The notes under the pieces: generated by a model
What the model was told of the DNA's origin: nothing
Databases searched by the model: none
The model's input: only the letters and a program-made list of their open reading frames with translations
Shown here: positions 48,746-57,705 of the stretch, piece after piece
Position numbering within the stretch: the stretch's first letter is position 1
How the letters are laid out: every line of letters starts with the position of its first letter
Source: Kineococcus terrestris
GTDB lineage: Bacteria > Actinomycetota > Actinomycetes > Actinomycetales > Kineococcaceae
NCBI RefSeq assembly: GCF_041020765.1
Contig: NZ_JBEUEJ010000004.1
Strand: one strand, 5' to 3'
DNA: 64,000 bases
Translations under genes and position numbers: made by a program

Positions 48746-49951
48746 GTGCGGGCTGGACGGATGGGTTCGGGGGCGCTGGCGCTCGCGCTGCTGGCGGGAT
48801 GCGCGGCACCGGGCAGCGGACCGGAGCCAGCGGCACCGGCCGCGGCGCGAGGTCCTGTGGTGGCCTTCACCGGGCACCTGCCCGATACCTACGAGGCGAG
48901 CGTGCTGGCGGTGGACACCACCTCCGGCGAGCAGCGGGAGGTCGCTCCGGAGTGGGCGAGCGAGCTGGCGTGGTCGCCGGACGGTGCGCGCTTGGCGTGG
49001 ATCGGCTGGGACGACGTCACCGGGGGCGGTACAGCGCGGGTGGCCGGCCTGGACGACGAGGTGAGCGACCTGCCGGGCGGTGGTGACGTGCGCGGGCTGG
49101 CGTGGGCGGGCGACGGGACGCTGGCGCTGCTGCGCCGTCCCGCGGCGGGTGGGCTGCCGGAGCAGGACTGCGCCGTGTCTGACGCGCGCCGCGCCGTCCG
49201 GTTCGACGTGGTGCTGCGCTCCCCCGACGGCGCCGAGCGGGTGCTGACGACGACGGCCCCGACGGCGCGGAACCTGACGTGGTCGCCCGACGCGCGGACG
49301 CTGCTGTGGACGGAAGGCGGCCCGGACGTGTGCACGGGCGTGGACTCGCAGATGTTCCTCGCCGACGTGGGCAGCGGTGCCGTGCGGCGGGTCAGCGGGG
49401 AGTCGCAGCGCGCCGGGGGTCCGCAGTTCACCCCGGACAGCCGCACGGTGGTGCTGTCCAAGAGCGACGGCCTGGGCGCCGACCTGGTGCTCGTCGACGT
49501 GGCATCGGCGACGTCGCGGCGCCTGCTGACCCCCGGGGTGGTCGAGCAGCGCCACGCCCTGTCCCCCGACGGCACCCGCGTCGCGGTCGAGCGCTGGGTC
49601 GAGGGCGACCGGCGGTCGCGCATCGTGCTGCTGGACCTCCAGGCGCGCGTGGTGCGCGATGTCGCGCCCGCGTTCGGCCTGACCGACGTCATCGCCTGGG
49701 CGCCCGACGGGTCGTTCCTGGCCGTGGCCGGCGCGGTGGTGACGCCCTCGTGCGAGGACCCGTGGTGCGACGTGGCCGGCGCCGACCCGGCCGTGTGGCG
49801 GGTCGGGCTGGACGGGGAGGTGAGCGTGCTCAGCGAGGACTCCTCGCTGGGGACCGACGAGCTGGTGTTCGCGCCGTGGTGGCCGGCCGGACCGGCGCTG
49901 GAACGGCGGGAGCGGGTGGTGGACGGACAGCGGCTGGGCAGGGTCGACTGA
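48746..49951 (+). CDS. Beta-propeller (TolB/WD40-like) lipoprotein
   Basis: 401 aa, GTG at 48746 with GGGAGG upstream. Lipobox LLAGC (Cys ~19) followed by an Ala/Pro linker. At least six propeller blades carry the TolB motif LAWSPDG or a variant (LAWSPDGARLAW, LTWSPDARTLLW, FTPDSRTVVL, LSPDGTRVAV, IAWAPDGSFLAV). Outer-face, membrane-anchored protein for protein or ligand binding. A decayed copy of its C-terminal third lies at ~52.64-52.99 kb. Convergent with the first CWB2 gene. Confidence 0.87.
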   Translation: MRAGRMGSGALALALLAGCAAPGSGPEPAAPAAARGPVVAFTGHLPDTYEASVLAVDTTSGEQREVAPEWASELAWSPDGARLAWIGWDDVTGGGTARVAGLDDEVSDLPGGGDVRGLAWAGDGTLALLRRPAAGGLPEQDCAVSDARRAVRFDVVLRSPDGAERVLTTTAPTARNLTWSPDARTLLWTEGGPDVCTGVDSQMFLADVGSGAVRRVSGESQRAGGPQFTPDSRTVVLSKSDGLGADLVLVDVASATSRRLLTPGVVEQRHALSPDGTRVAVERWVEGDRRSRIVLLDLQARVVRDVAPAFGLTDVIAWAPDGSFLAVAGAVVTPSCEDPWCDVAGADPAVWRVGLDGEVSVLSEDSSLGTDELVFAPWWPAGPALERRERVVDGQRLGRVD

Positions 49952-49976
49952 CCAGGTGCGGCGGGGCGGTGGTCAC

Positions 49977-50019
49977 CGTCCTGTCACCGGCCGCACGAGG
50001 AGGGGCCGGTGACAGGACG
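49977..50019. terminator. Perfect 16-bp bidirectional terminator
   Basis: CGTCCTGTCACCGGCC (49977-49992) pairs exactly with 50004-50019, between the convergent lipoprotein and CWB2 genes. Confidence 0.85.
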
Positions 50020-50024
50020 ACCGG

Positions 50025-52463
50025 TCAGGGCGTGAAGCTGGTGACCGCAGCGGCCCCAGGCATCTGGTTGTACGCGTTCCACTGGACGACGTACAGCGGC
50101 TGACCGGCGGTCAGGTTCCTGTTCCGCAGGTCGTAGCTGAAGCTGCCCCCGGCGGGCACGTACCCGCCACCGACGTACGCACCCGTCGCCGTACGCACCT
50201 CGACGAGGCTGTCGGTGCTCGGTGCGTCACCGGAGAGGACACCCCCCACGACGCTGACGTTCGTCGGAGCGGCACCTGCGCGAGCGGTGCTGTTCGAGAT
50301 GACGGCAGGGTCCACTCCCCAGGTGTTGACGGGTCGGCCGCCCACCGTCACCCCGCGGAAGACGCGGACCTGGAAGGCGCTGCCGCCGTAGATGTACGGT
50401 CCGCCGTTCGTCAGGACGAGGTCGTTGCCGTCGACCGTGATCGTCGTTCCCGGGGAGGCGCTGTAGAAGGTCTCGTACCCGTTGGCGGCGAAGTAGACGG
50501 CGGCGGCGGCGTCCTGCAGGACGGGCGGGGCGGGCAGGGTCAACCGTACGGAGTCCCCTGGGTCGAGCCGGCCGTCCGCGACCGCCGTGAAGTCCGCGGA
50601 GGTCGGGGCGACCCCGAGCTCCACCGGAGGCAGCTCGGGAAGAGACGTGGAAGTCGTGACGGCTCCCGCTGCGGCGTCCTGGTTGCGGGCGACGACGTCA
50701 GCGCTGTATTGGCCAGGAGCCAGCGCGCTGAAGATCGCTTCGCGGGCACCAGCCGCAGAGATGGTCCGCGTCGTCGGCTGAGCCCCCGGGGGAGACGTCC
50801 GGGTCAGCGTCACCTCGTACTCGTCGACACCTCCCGACCCAGGAGCGGCGAGCGGCGCCTCCCACGTCACCCTGATCGAGCCGTCGGTCTGCCCGGCAGA
50901 GACCGCTGACGTGACCACCTGCACGTTCCTCACCGCACCGGGCGCCGCCTCGGGAGTGCTGTTGCTCACGAGGCGGCCGCTGAAGCCGGCCACCCGGTTC
51001 GCGGCGCGGTCCTGCAGCGACCCCGTCTGCGGCGGGTCGTAGGCGATCGTGACGACCTGGCCGTAAGCGACGGGCGCGGCCAGGACCAGGGAGACCGAAC
51101 TCTGGAGAACTGTTACTCCCGTCACCTGAACCGGTTGCGAGGACTGCAGGTCGGGACCGGCCGACACGGTGAAGGCCTGCGGCGCGGGTGTGCTGGTCGC
51201 GAGCAGCGGTTCGTCGAAGGTGAGCTGCAGCGCGGTCCCGTCCACGACGGCTGTGGTCAGCGTCGGCGCGGTCCGGTCGACGGGCGTACTGGGCGGCGGT
51301 GTCGGAGTGGGTACCGGGGTGGGCGCTGGTGTCACCGGCGGACTCGGGACGGGTGCATCGGCGGCGGTCGCGGCGGCAGCCACGACGTCCTGCCCCACTG
51401 CACCCGACCCGCCGAAGACGAGAGCCTCCCCGGTGAAGCGGTCGGCGTTGTCGGTCAGGTAGGTCTCCGTGGCCGCACCGAGCGACTGCGGCGAGGACGC
51501 GAGCAGCAGCGGCGCTTGGCTGCGGGCGAGGATCGGGCCCGCCACGAGGGCGTCGGCCAGATCGCCCCCGGAGCCCAGCGCGAGACCGAACCCGGTACCC
51601 GAGAACCCTCCGCGATCGGTGGCGAAGTCGGCGACGGCGACGGCGGTGTCGTAGCGGTCGCCGCCCTGCAGGCGGGTCTCGGCACCCAGTTCCCGAGCAG
51701 TGGCGTCGCTGACGGCCGCCGTCCCGCCGAGGACGACGACCTCGGCGTCGGGCCAGCGCTCCAGGGCGTCGCGAGTGGGTGCAGGAACGTCGTCCCTACC
51801 GGTGAGCAGGATCGGCCAGCCGTTGGCCGCGGCCATCGGGGAGGCGGCGGCGGCGTCGGCAGCGCCGCCCCCGGCCGCGACGAAGACGACCTCGGGGGCG
51901 CCGTCGTCCGCGACGAGTTCCGTCAGCTGCGCGGCGGTGTCGTAGCGGTCGCTGCCCGCGGCGCGCTCGACCGTGAACGACTCCTGCAGCAGGGTGGCCA
52001 CCTCGGCGCTGACGGCGTTCTCGCCCCCGGCGATGACGACGCGGGTGGCGCCGAGCCGGCGCAGTTCAGCGATGGTCTCGCTGGTGATGGTGTCGCGGGC
52101 GGTCAGCAGGACCGGCGAGTCGTAGCTGCCCGCTAGGTAGGAGGCCGACAGGGCGTCGACGGTGGAGGTCCCGCTGGCTAGCAGGACCGTGCGGTCCACG
52201 GCCGGGGAGAACGTGCTCGCGGACGCCTGGACCGCGGTGGCGTAGCGGGACGCACCCTCCACCCGGGTGATGGTCAGGCTCGGCGCCGCTGATGCCGGAG
52301 GGGTGGCCAAGCCGACGAGGACCAGGGCCGCGGTGGAGGCGATCGCCGTCCGACGCATCGCGGGGACTGCTGCGCCCGGCCAGGCTCCCCGGCCGACGCG
52401 TCGTCGGGCGGGTGGAGGGACTGGGGCGAGGGACGGTCGGACGAGGCGTCGTTCGTTGTCCAC
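50025..52463 (-). CDS. Surface protein with three CWB2 repeats
   Basis: 812 aa from GTG at 52463 (GGGAG 5 nt upstream). Basic 35-residue extension, then a signal peptide (~36-60). Three cell-wall-binding-repeat-2 units at ~60-370, each opening R(V/L)xGxxRYxTA (EGASRYATAVQ, GSDRYDTAAQL, GGDRYDTAVAV) and with VVIAGG/VVLGG strands; in clostridia this triple unit binds the wall's anionic polymer. A Pro/Thr linker follows, then a SwmB-like beta domain (~410-500: APTLTTAVVDGTALQLTFDEPL), a Fn3 (~510-600) and more beta-rich modules. Non-covalently anchored adhesin or surface-layer-associated protein. Confidence 0.88.
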   Translation of the reverse strand: MDNERRLVRPSLAPVPPPARRRVGRGAWPGAAVPAMRRTAIASTAALVLVGLATPPASAAPSLTITRVEGASRYATAVQASASTFSPAVDRTVLLASGTSTVDALSASYLAGSYDSPVLLTARDTITSETIAELRRLGATRVVIAGGENAVSAEVATLLQESFTVERAAGSDRYDTAAQLTELVADDGAPEVVFVAAGGGAADAAAASPMAAANGWPILLTGRDDVPAPTRDALERWPDAEVVVLGGTAAVSDATARELGAETRLQGGDRYDTAVAVADFATDRGGFSGTGFGLALGSGGDLADALVAGPILARSQAPLLLASSPQSLGAATETYLTDNADRFTGEALVFGGSGAVGQDVVAAAATAADAPVPSPPVTPAPTPVPTPTPPPSTPVDRTAPTLTTAVVDGTALQLTFDEPLLATSTPAPQAFTVSAGPDLQSSQPVQVTGVTVLQSSVSLVLAAPVAYGQVVTIAYDPPQTGSLQDRAANRVAGFSGRLVSNSTPEAAPGAVRNVQVVTSAVSAGQTDGSIRVTWEAPLAAPGSGGVDEYEVTLTRTSPPGAQPTTRTISAAGAREAIFSALAPGQYSADVVARNQDAAAGAVTTSTSLPELPPVELGVAPTSADFTAVADGRLDPGDSVRLTLPAPPVLQDAAAAVYFAANGYETFYSASPGTTITVDGNDLVLTNGGPYIYGGSAFQVRVFRGVTVGGRPVNTWGVDPAVISNSTARAGAAPTNVSVVGGVLSGDAPSTDSLVEVRTATGAYVGGGYVPAGGSFSYDLRNRNLTAGQPLYVVQWNAYNQMPGAAAVTSFTP

Positions 52464-52639
52464 GAGAACTCCCGGAGCATGAGGCGGTTCAACCGTCCTA
52501 CCACGCGACGTAGCACCCTGAACACCGTCAGCTACTGAGTGGTATCAGTACGTTCACCGCTCCGGGGGTGAGAGGGACACCGCTCGGCGCTGGCCTCCGA
52601 CGGTGTCGGAGGCCTCGCCCCGGAGGGACGAGCACCCGC
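52464..52639. other. 5' region of the first CWB2 gene
   Basis: Holds TACTGA-N6-TCAGTA (52533-52550), a small palindrome in a locally AT-rich patch about 75 nt before the start on the minus strand; likely promoter or operator. Beyond it, 52560-52640 begins to resemble the decayed lipoprotein copy. Confidence 0.4.
52533..52550. promoter_or_regulatory. Palindrome TACTGA-N6-TCAGTA
   Basis: Perfect 6-bp arms in the only AT-rich patch upstream of the CWB2 gene. Confidence 0.45.
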
Positions 52640-52985
52640 GGGGATCGCGGACCACGCAGCGGGACGTGAAGCGCGCGCACTGCGCGATGCCGCACCGGTT
52701 GCTGATCTGACCGACGTCATCCTCCGGTCGCCCAGCTGGATCTTCCGGCGGTCGCCGGACCGGTCGGGATCGTTGAGCGCAGGTGAACGCGAAGGCCCGT
52801 GGCGAGACGTGGCCGGCGCAGACCGACCGTGTGGCAGATGAGGCTGGACGGGCGGATGGACGTGCTCAGCGAGGACTCCTCGCTGGGGACCGAGCGGTTG
52901 GTGTTCGCGTCGTGGTGGCCCATCGGGCGGGCGGTGGAGCGGCAGGAGCCGGCGCGGGAGTCCCACCGGGAAGCGTTGAGGTGCA
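52640..52985 (+). pseudogene. Decayed copy of the C-terminal third of the beta-propeller lipoprotein
   Basis: The best-preserved part, 52799-52940, encodes VWQMRLDGRMDVLSEDSS and ERLVFASWWPIG, against VWRVGLDGEVSVLSEDSS and DELVFAPWWPAG in the intact gene at ~49795-49890. Upstream, CTGACCGACGTCATC (~52707-52721) and GTGCGCGATG-like sequence (~52679) align at DNA level with 49679-49693 and 49652, in the same order but without a continuous frame. Start, lipobox and most blades are missing. Lies between the two CWB2 genes. Confidence 0.8.
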
Positions 52986-53029
52986 GCCGACGTCTGCGCT
53001 CTTGACCACGAGGCTGCACCTCCAACGCA

Positions 53030-53063
53030 CTGGAGCCCCGGACCAGGAAGTCCGGGGCTCCAG
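53030..53063. terminator. Perfect 14-bp hairpin terminator of the second CWB2 gene
   Basis: CTGGAGCCCCGGAC (53030-53043) pairs exactly with 53050-53063 (6-nt loop), 37 nt beyond the minus-strand stop. Confidence 0.85.
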
Positions 53064-53099
53064 CGGTGTCGAACCATCAGGAGGTCGACATCACCGACG

Positions 53100-55739
53100 T
53101 CAGCCGATGGTCAGGTCCACACCCGCACCGGCCGCCAGGCTGAGGCGGTTACCCGCGACGTCCGTGACACCCGAGGTGTTGACGATCGTGGCCGGGTAGG
53201 CCACACCCGCGACGTCCCCGGCGGTCACGACGGTCGGAGCGGCGGTCACGGTCACCGTCAGGACCGTGTTGGCCGCGGCACCGGCGTTCGGGCCGGCCGG
53301 GGTCGCCGGGACGGCCGCCGCGTTGAGGGACACCGTGGCGTTGGTGCCGACCACGAGGTCCGCGACGGACGAGCCAGCCACCGTGCCGTCGGCCACCCGG
53401 ATGACCGAACCGGCGGCCGGCAGGGCCAGTGCCTCGTCGGCGCGGACGGTGAAGACGTCACCGGCGTCGAGGATGCCGGAGAAACCGGCGTCCGTGACCA
53501 GCGTGGTTGCAGTCGCGACCGGGCCAGCCGTGTCGGCCGCCGGAGCGGTCGAGGCGACGGTCGTGCTGGCAGCGGAGAAGGCGCTCTGCTGTCCGTCGTT
53601 CACCACGGCGGCGCGGTACTGGTAGCTGCCGACCGCCACGTCGTTGTCGGCGTACTGGAAGCCAGCAGCGACGGAGTCGGCGTCGGTCGTCGGGGACGCG
53701 ATGGTGGTGAAGGTGCCGACGACGCCGTTGGTGACGGTCGCGCGCTGGAGCACGACGTTGTCGATGGTCGCAGCCGCACCCGAGCCGCCGAGCGTCACCG
53801 TGACGGTGATGTCGTTGGCGGTCGCGGTCGCGGCCACCCCGGTGGGAGCGACCGGGTTGGCGTCGGTCAGGGCGAAGGTGCTCGCCGCGGTCGTCGCCGA
53901 GTAGGCCGCGCCGAAGGTGTCGCCAGCGGACAGGGCCGCCTCGAACTCGTCGAGGGTGGCCGGGACGCCGCCGATGCTGAAGGTGTCACCCGCCTTGTAG
54001 GTGAAGGTGGAGCTGGCCGCGTCGAACTGGTTCGCCGCCTTGTTCACCGAGGTGATGGCCGTGCTCGTCGCCACGGTCTGCGAGGTCGCCGCCGGGTTGA
54101 CGTAGGTGACGGCGCCGCCGAGACCGAAGGCCTCGACCGGGTTGCCCTGAGCGTTGAGCTCGAGGCGCGGGCTCGGGCCACCGGCGGTCAGGGCCAGGCC
54201 CGCACCACCGTTGACGTAGACCACGGGGACGACCGACTCGGTCGCAGCGCCGTCGACCGTGAAGGTGATCGAGCCGTTGACCGGGTTGGCAACCGCCGAA
54301 GTGGTCCCGGGGGAGGTAGCCGTACCCGGACCGGTGTTGGTGACCGGCGCACCACCGTTGACGGAGGTCAGCGCGGCGCCGACAGTGCCAGGGGCAGCGA
54401 GGTAGTTGCCGCTGACCTGCTGGCCGTTGGCGCCGTCCGGGTTGGTCGACGTCACGCCGACAGGGGTGCGGTCGATCGCGAAGGTGGTGAGGCCACCGAC
54501 GACCGAGATGTTGCTGGCCGCGACCAGGGTGACGCGGTACTGGGTGGCGTCGGTCAGACCCGTCACCGTGTAGGTGCGGTCGTCCGCGGTCGGCGTCGTG
54601 CCGCCCTCGTTGGCGAGGGTGAGCGTCGCCGCGGTGTTCGGGGCGACCGCGAGGGAGTTGAGCGCGTCGGTCACGGTCTGACCGGCCTCTTCGGCCTCCG
54701 CGATGACCGACGGCGCGATCGCGGCGGAGCCACCGAAGGCGGCGGCCTCGACGAGGGTCGCGGCGTTGTCGGTCAGGTAGCCCTCGGCAGCCGCACCGAG
54801 CTGGGTGTTGCTCTGCGTCAGCAGCAGCGGGTACCCGAGCGTGCCCAGCCACTGCGAGCTGACCAGCGCGTCCGCGGAGTTCTGGATGTTCGCGGCGATG
54901 TCGCCACGGGCGATGCCGACGCCGGCGTTGGAGAAGCCGAGGTTGGCGACGGCCTCGTTGGCGATCGCGACCGCGGTCTCCTGGCCGGAAGCGCCGGAGA
55001 TGCGCTCGTTGACCGTGAAGCCGGCGGCCTCGAGGTCCGTCTCGACCTGGGTCGGAACAGCGGCGGTGCCACCGAGGACGGTGACCTCGGTGATGCCGGC
55101 GGCCTCGACGGTGTCGATCCAGGACTGCGGGACGGCGCCCGGCACGGGCAGGATCGGCACGCCGTTCGCGTAGGCGATCGGGCCGGCGGCCAGGGCGTCG
55201 GCCGGGTTGCCGAACGCGCGGACCAGGTAGGCCGACGTCGGCGCGTCGTCGCCGGCGGCCAGCTCGGCCAGGACGTCCAGCGAGGTGGCGACGCGGTCGG
55301 AGCCCGAGAGGCGCTCGACGGCGTAGCCGTCGCCCTCGAGGGCGGTCTCCTGCGCGGCGCTGACGGCGGCGGTGCCACCGACGATCCAGACGTTCTCGAC
55401 GCCCAGGTCCTCGAGGGCCGCGGCGGTGGTCGCGTTCAGCGAGCCGGCGTCGGTCAGCAGGACGGCGGCGCCGACCTCACCGGCGACAGCGGCGGCCGAC
55501 AGGGCGTCAGCGGGGCTGTAGGCGTTCACCAGGACGGCGTTGGTGGTGCCGGTCTCGAAGGTGGCGCCGGCGATCGCGGCGGCAGTGGCGAAGCGGTCCG
55601 CGCCGGCCACCGGGGTGACCTCGAAGCCGGGGAGCGCCGAAGCGGAAGAAGCGGAGAAACCAACGGTGGTGAGCCCGACCAGAGCCGCAACGCCGGCCCC
55701 GATACCACGCCGGCGCAACCGGGAGGTTGCTGCGGTCAC
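53100..55739 (-). CDS. Large CWB2 surface protein, S-layer-like
   Basis: 879 aa from GTG at 55739 (GGAGG 5 nt upstream). Signal peptide ~1-33 (ending SSASALP). Three CWB2 repeats at ~35-340 (VAGADRFATAAAI, LSGSDRVATSLDV, ISGASGQETAVAI, with VWIVGGTAAVS and VTVLGGTAAVP); the third lacks the usual RY. The remaining ~540 residues are Thr/Val/Ala/Gly-rich beta modules without Cys and nearly without Lys, ending at VAGNRLSLAAGAGVDLTIG. Composition, size, strong C-ending codon bias and a long leader fit an abundant surface-layer or fibrillar protein. Bounded by a perfect terminator. Confidence 0.85.
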   Translation of the reverse strand: MTAATSRLRRRGIGAGVAALVGLTTVGFSASSASALPGFEVTPVAGADRFATAAAIAGATFETGTTNAVLVNAYSPADALSAAAVAGEVGAAVLLTDAGSLNATTAAALEDLGVENVWIVGGTAAVSAAQETALEGDGYAVERLSGSDRVATSLDVLAELAAGDDAPTSAYLVRAFGNPADALAAGPIAYANGVPILPVPGAVPQSWIDTVEAAGITEVTVLGGTAAVPTQVETDLEAAGFTVNERISGASGQETAVAIANEAVANLGFSNAGVGIARGDIAANIQNSADALVSSQWLGTLGYPLLLTQSNTQLGAAAEGYLTDNAATLVEAAAFGGSAAIAPSVIAEAEEAGQTVTDALNSLAVAPNTAATLTLANEGGTTPTADDRTYTVTGLTDATQYRVTLVAASNISVVGGLTTFAIDRTPVGVTSTNPDGANGQQVSGNYLAAPGTVGAALTSVNGGAPVTNTGPGTATSPGTTSAVANPVNGSITFTVDGAATESVVPVVYVNGGAGLALTAGGPSPRLELNAQGNPVEAFGLGGAVTYVNPAATSQTVATSTAITSVNKAANQFDAASSTFTYKAGDTFSIGGVPATLDEFEAALSAGDTFGAAYSATTAASTFALTDANPVAPTGVAATATANDITVTVTLGGSGAAATIDNVVLQRATVTNGVVGTFTTIASPTTDADSVAAGFQYADNDVAVGSYQYRAAVVNDGQQSAFSAASTTVASTAPAADTAGPVATATTLVTDAGFSGILDAGDVFTVRADEALALPAAGSVIRVADGTVAGSSVADLVVGTNATVSLNAAAVPATPAGPNAGAAANTVLTVTVTAAPTVVTAGDVAGVAYPATIVNTSGVTDVAGNRLSLAAGAGVDLTIG

Positions 55740-55787
55740 GATTGCCTCCAAGGCAGTGTGAAGTGATGTTTCCCCCCCTGGGGGGCC

Positions 55788-55801
55788 GGCTCGTACGAGC
55801 C
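55788..55801. repeat. 14-bp perfect palindrome in the CWB2 leader
   Basis: GGCTCGTACGAGCC, directly next to a CCCCCC-T-GGGGGG hairpin, 50 nt before the start codon; possible mRNA-stabilising structure or operator. Confidence 0.5.
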
Positions 55802-55912
55802 TGCGTCGCCGTCTCGCCCGCTACTCAGCGGAGTCCCCCGGTGACAGAGACGAACGTACACGAGAGTCACATCAGCAACACCAGGAGTGACGATCAGATC
55901 TCGGCTCCTACG

Positions 55913-55934
55913 GCGTGTCGCAAGCGCGACACGC
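55913..55934. repeat. 9-bp stem hairpin in the CWB2 leader
   Basis: GCGTGTCGC (55913-55921) pairs exactly with 55926-55934. Confidence 0.55.
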
Positions 55935-56268
55935 TGCGTGACCTGCGGTTTTGTGTCCGATGTGTAAAAGTCACAGTTCGGTAACACGCGATCTCCACGG
56001 GCTCCGCAGCGTGCCGTCACCCGGACGGACTAGTCACAGGGGATGGAGTCACCGGTCGCGCGGGGGTCCGGACGGGTGGGGTGCGTGTGGGTGACACGGG
56101 TCAGGGGCCGATCCGGGGGACGTTCCGGCGGGCTCGTCGCGGTGAGTGACGGGGAGGGTGAGAGAGGTGGGGCTGAACGTGGTGGTGGGGTGAGGGCCGC
56201 AGCGCTCCCAGGACGGCCCCACCACGCCGCCGTAGGCTCCGGGACGTGCAGCGACCGGGAGGCACCGC

Positions 56269-57624
56269 GTGAAGCTGGCCGTCCTCGGCGGGGGCGGGTT
56301 CCGCACCCCGTTCGTCTGGCAGGCGCTCCTGCGCGACGACGGCGACCCGCGCGTCGACCACGTCGTCCTCCAGGACACCGACCCCGCCCGTCTGGCCGGG
56401 ATGCGCACCGTCCTCGACCAGCTCGCCCGCGGCTTCGCCCGCCCGCCCGCGCTGGAGACCACCACCGACCTGGACACCGCCCTGCGCGGCGCCGACGTCG
56501 TCTTCTCCGCCGTCCGCGTCGGCGGGCTCGCCGGCCGCGTCGCCGACGAGCGCGTCGCCCTCGACCTCGGCGTCCTCGGGCAGGAGACCACCGGCCCCGG
56601 GGGCCTGGCCTACGCGCTGCGCACCGTGCCCGTCGCCGTCGACGTCGCCCACCGCGTGCGCGAGCTCGCCCCCCGCGCGCTCGTCCTCAACTTCACCAAC
56701 CCCGCCGGCCTCGTCACCGAGGCCATGCAGGCCGTCCTCGGCGAGCGCGTCGTCGGCATCTGCGACACCCCCTCCGGCCTCGGCCGCCGCGTCGCCCGCC
56801 TCCTCGGCCGCGACCCCGGCGACGTCGAGCTCGACTACGTGGGCCTGAACCACCTCGGCTGGCTGCGCCGCGTCCTCGTCGACGGCCGCGACGTCCTGCC
56901 CGCGCTCCTCGACGACGACGCCCTCCTGGCCCGCCTGGAGGAGACCGCCCTCTTCGGCGCCGGCTGGCTGCGCACCCTGCGCTGCGTCCCCAACGAGTAC
57001 CTCTACTACTGGTACCGCGGCGCCGAGGCCGTCCGGACGCTGCGCGAGGCCCCCCGCACCCGCGGCGAGGACCTGCTCGCCACCCAGCGCGACTTCTTCA
57101 CCGCCCTGCCCGCCGCCGGCGAGCGCGCCGCCGACCTGTGGCGCGCCACCGCCCTCGCCCGGCACGCCACGTACATGGCCGAGGCCAAGGACGGGCACGT
57201 CGCCGAGGGCCACGACGGCCCGCCCGAGACCGACCCAGACCAGCAGGGGTACGCCGGGGTCGCTCTCGCGGCCGTCGCCGCCGTCGCCCGCGACGAGAGC
57301 GCCCGGGCGATCCTCGACGTCCGCAACGGCGGCACCGTCGCCGCGCTGCCCGAGGACGCCGTCGTGGAGGTCCCCGTCGTCCTCGACGCCCGCGGCGCCA
57401 CCCCCGTCGCGCTGCCGCCGCCCGACCTGCACCAGCTCGGGCTCATGGCCCAGGTCAAGGCCGTCGAGCGCCTGACCATCGAGGCCGCGCTCACCGGCGA
57501 GCGCGAGAGGGCCGTGCAGGCGTTCGCCGTCCACCCCCTCGTGCGGGACCTCGCCACCGCGCGCGCCCTCGTCGACGGCTACGTCCAGCGGATCCCCGAG
57601 GTCGCCGCCGTCCTGCGGCGCTGA
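56269..57624 (+). CDS. GH4-family 6-phospho-beta-glucosidase-like enzyme
   Basis: 451 aa, GTG at 56269 with GGGAGG 6 nt upstream. Rossmann start KLAVLGGGGFRTPFVW (NAD), then LNFTNPAGLVTEA, the metal/catalytic motif ICDTPSG (Cys165) and GLNHLGW (Asn194, His195). GH4 enzymes cleave glycosides by NAD+-dependent oxidation/elimination with Mn2+ and a reducing environment; this subgroup (GLNHLGW) acts on 6-phosphoglycosides or glucuronides. Cytosolic. No PTS gene nearby, so the phosphosugar source is elsewhere. Single gene followed by a c-di-GMP gene. Confidence 0.92.
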   Translation: MKLAVLGGGGFRTPFVWQALLRDDGDPRVDHVVLQDTDPARLAGMRTVLDQLARGFARPPALETTTDLDTALRGADVVFSAVRVGGLAGRVADERVALDLGVLGQETTGPGGLAYALRTVPVAVDVAHRVRELAPRALVLNFTNPAGLVTEAMQAVLGERVVGICDTPSGLGRRVARLLGRDPGDVELDYVGLNHLGWLRRVLVDGRDVLPALLDDDALLARLEETALFGAGWLRTLRCVPNEYLYYWYRGAEAVRTLREAPRTRGEDLLATQRDFFTALPAAGERAADLWRATALARHATYMAEAKDGHVAEGHDGPPETDPDQQGYAGVALAAVAAVARDESARAILDVRNGGTVAALPEDAVVEVPVVLDARGATPVALPPPDLHQLGLMAQVKAVERLTIEAALTGERERAVQAFAVHPLVRDLATARALVDGYVQRIPEVAAVLRR

Positions 57625-57670
57625 CCCCCCGCCGGACCCCCCGCCGGACCGCCCGGCCGGGTGACAGCGG

Positions 57671-57697
57671 TCAAGCCGTCACCCCGTCGAACCGATG
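57671..57697 (+). promoter_or_regulatory. Candidate motility-type promoter of the EAL protein
   Basis: TCAAG (57671-57675) and CCGATG (57692-57697), with the ATG of the gene 8 nt after the -10; likely leaderless. Spacing is one nt longer than in the chemoreceptor promoter. Confidence 0.4.
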
Positions 57698-57705
57698 ACC
57701 GCACC

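Larger units (their letters stand above)
55740..56268. other. 529-bp intergenic region with long structured 5' leader
   Basis: For the CWB2 gene (minus strand): AT-rich probable promoter region ~55945-55985, then a leader of ~200 nt with GCGTGTCGC-N4 hairpin (55913-55934, 9 bp), the palindrome GGCTCGTACGAGCC (55788-55801), a C7/G6 hairpin (55772-55785) and a small TGCC/GGCA loop that contains the GGAGG site. For the plus side: TAGGCT at ~56233 is a plausible -10 box for the GH4 gene. No gene seen in 56000-56230, a region rich in GGTGA/GGGTG runs. Confidence 0.5.

Noticed and set aside
52799..53005. Small plus-strand protein with LSEDSS motif as a real gene
   Set aside because: It is collinear with, and only a fragment of, the intact lipoprotein gene; upstream homology is frame-broken, so it is reported as a pseudogene.
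55740..55985. c-di-AMP (ydaO-type) or other known riboswitch before the CWB2 gene
   Set aside because: The leader has hairpins but I cannot find the conserved riboswitch sequence blocks.
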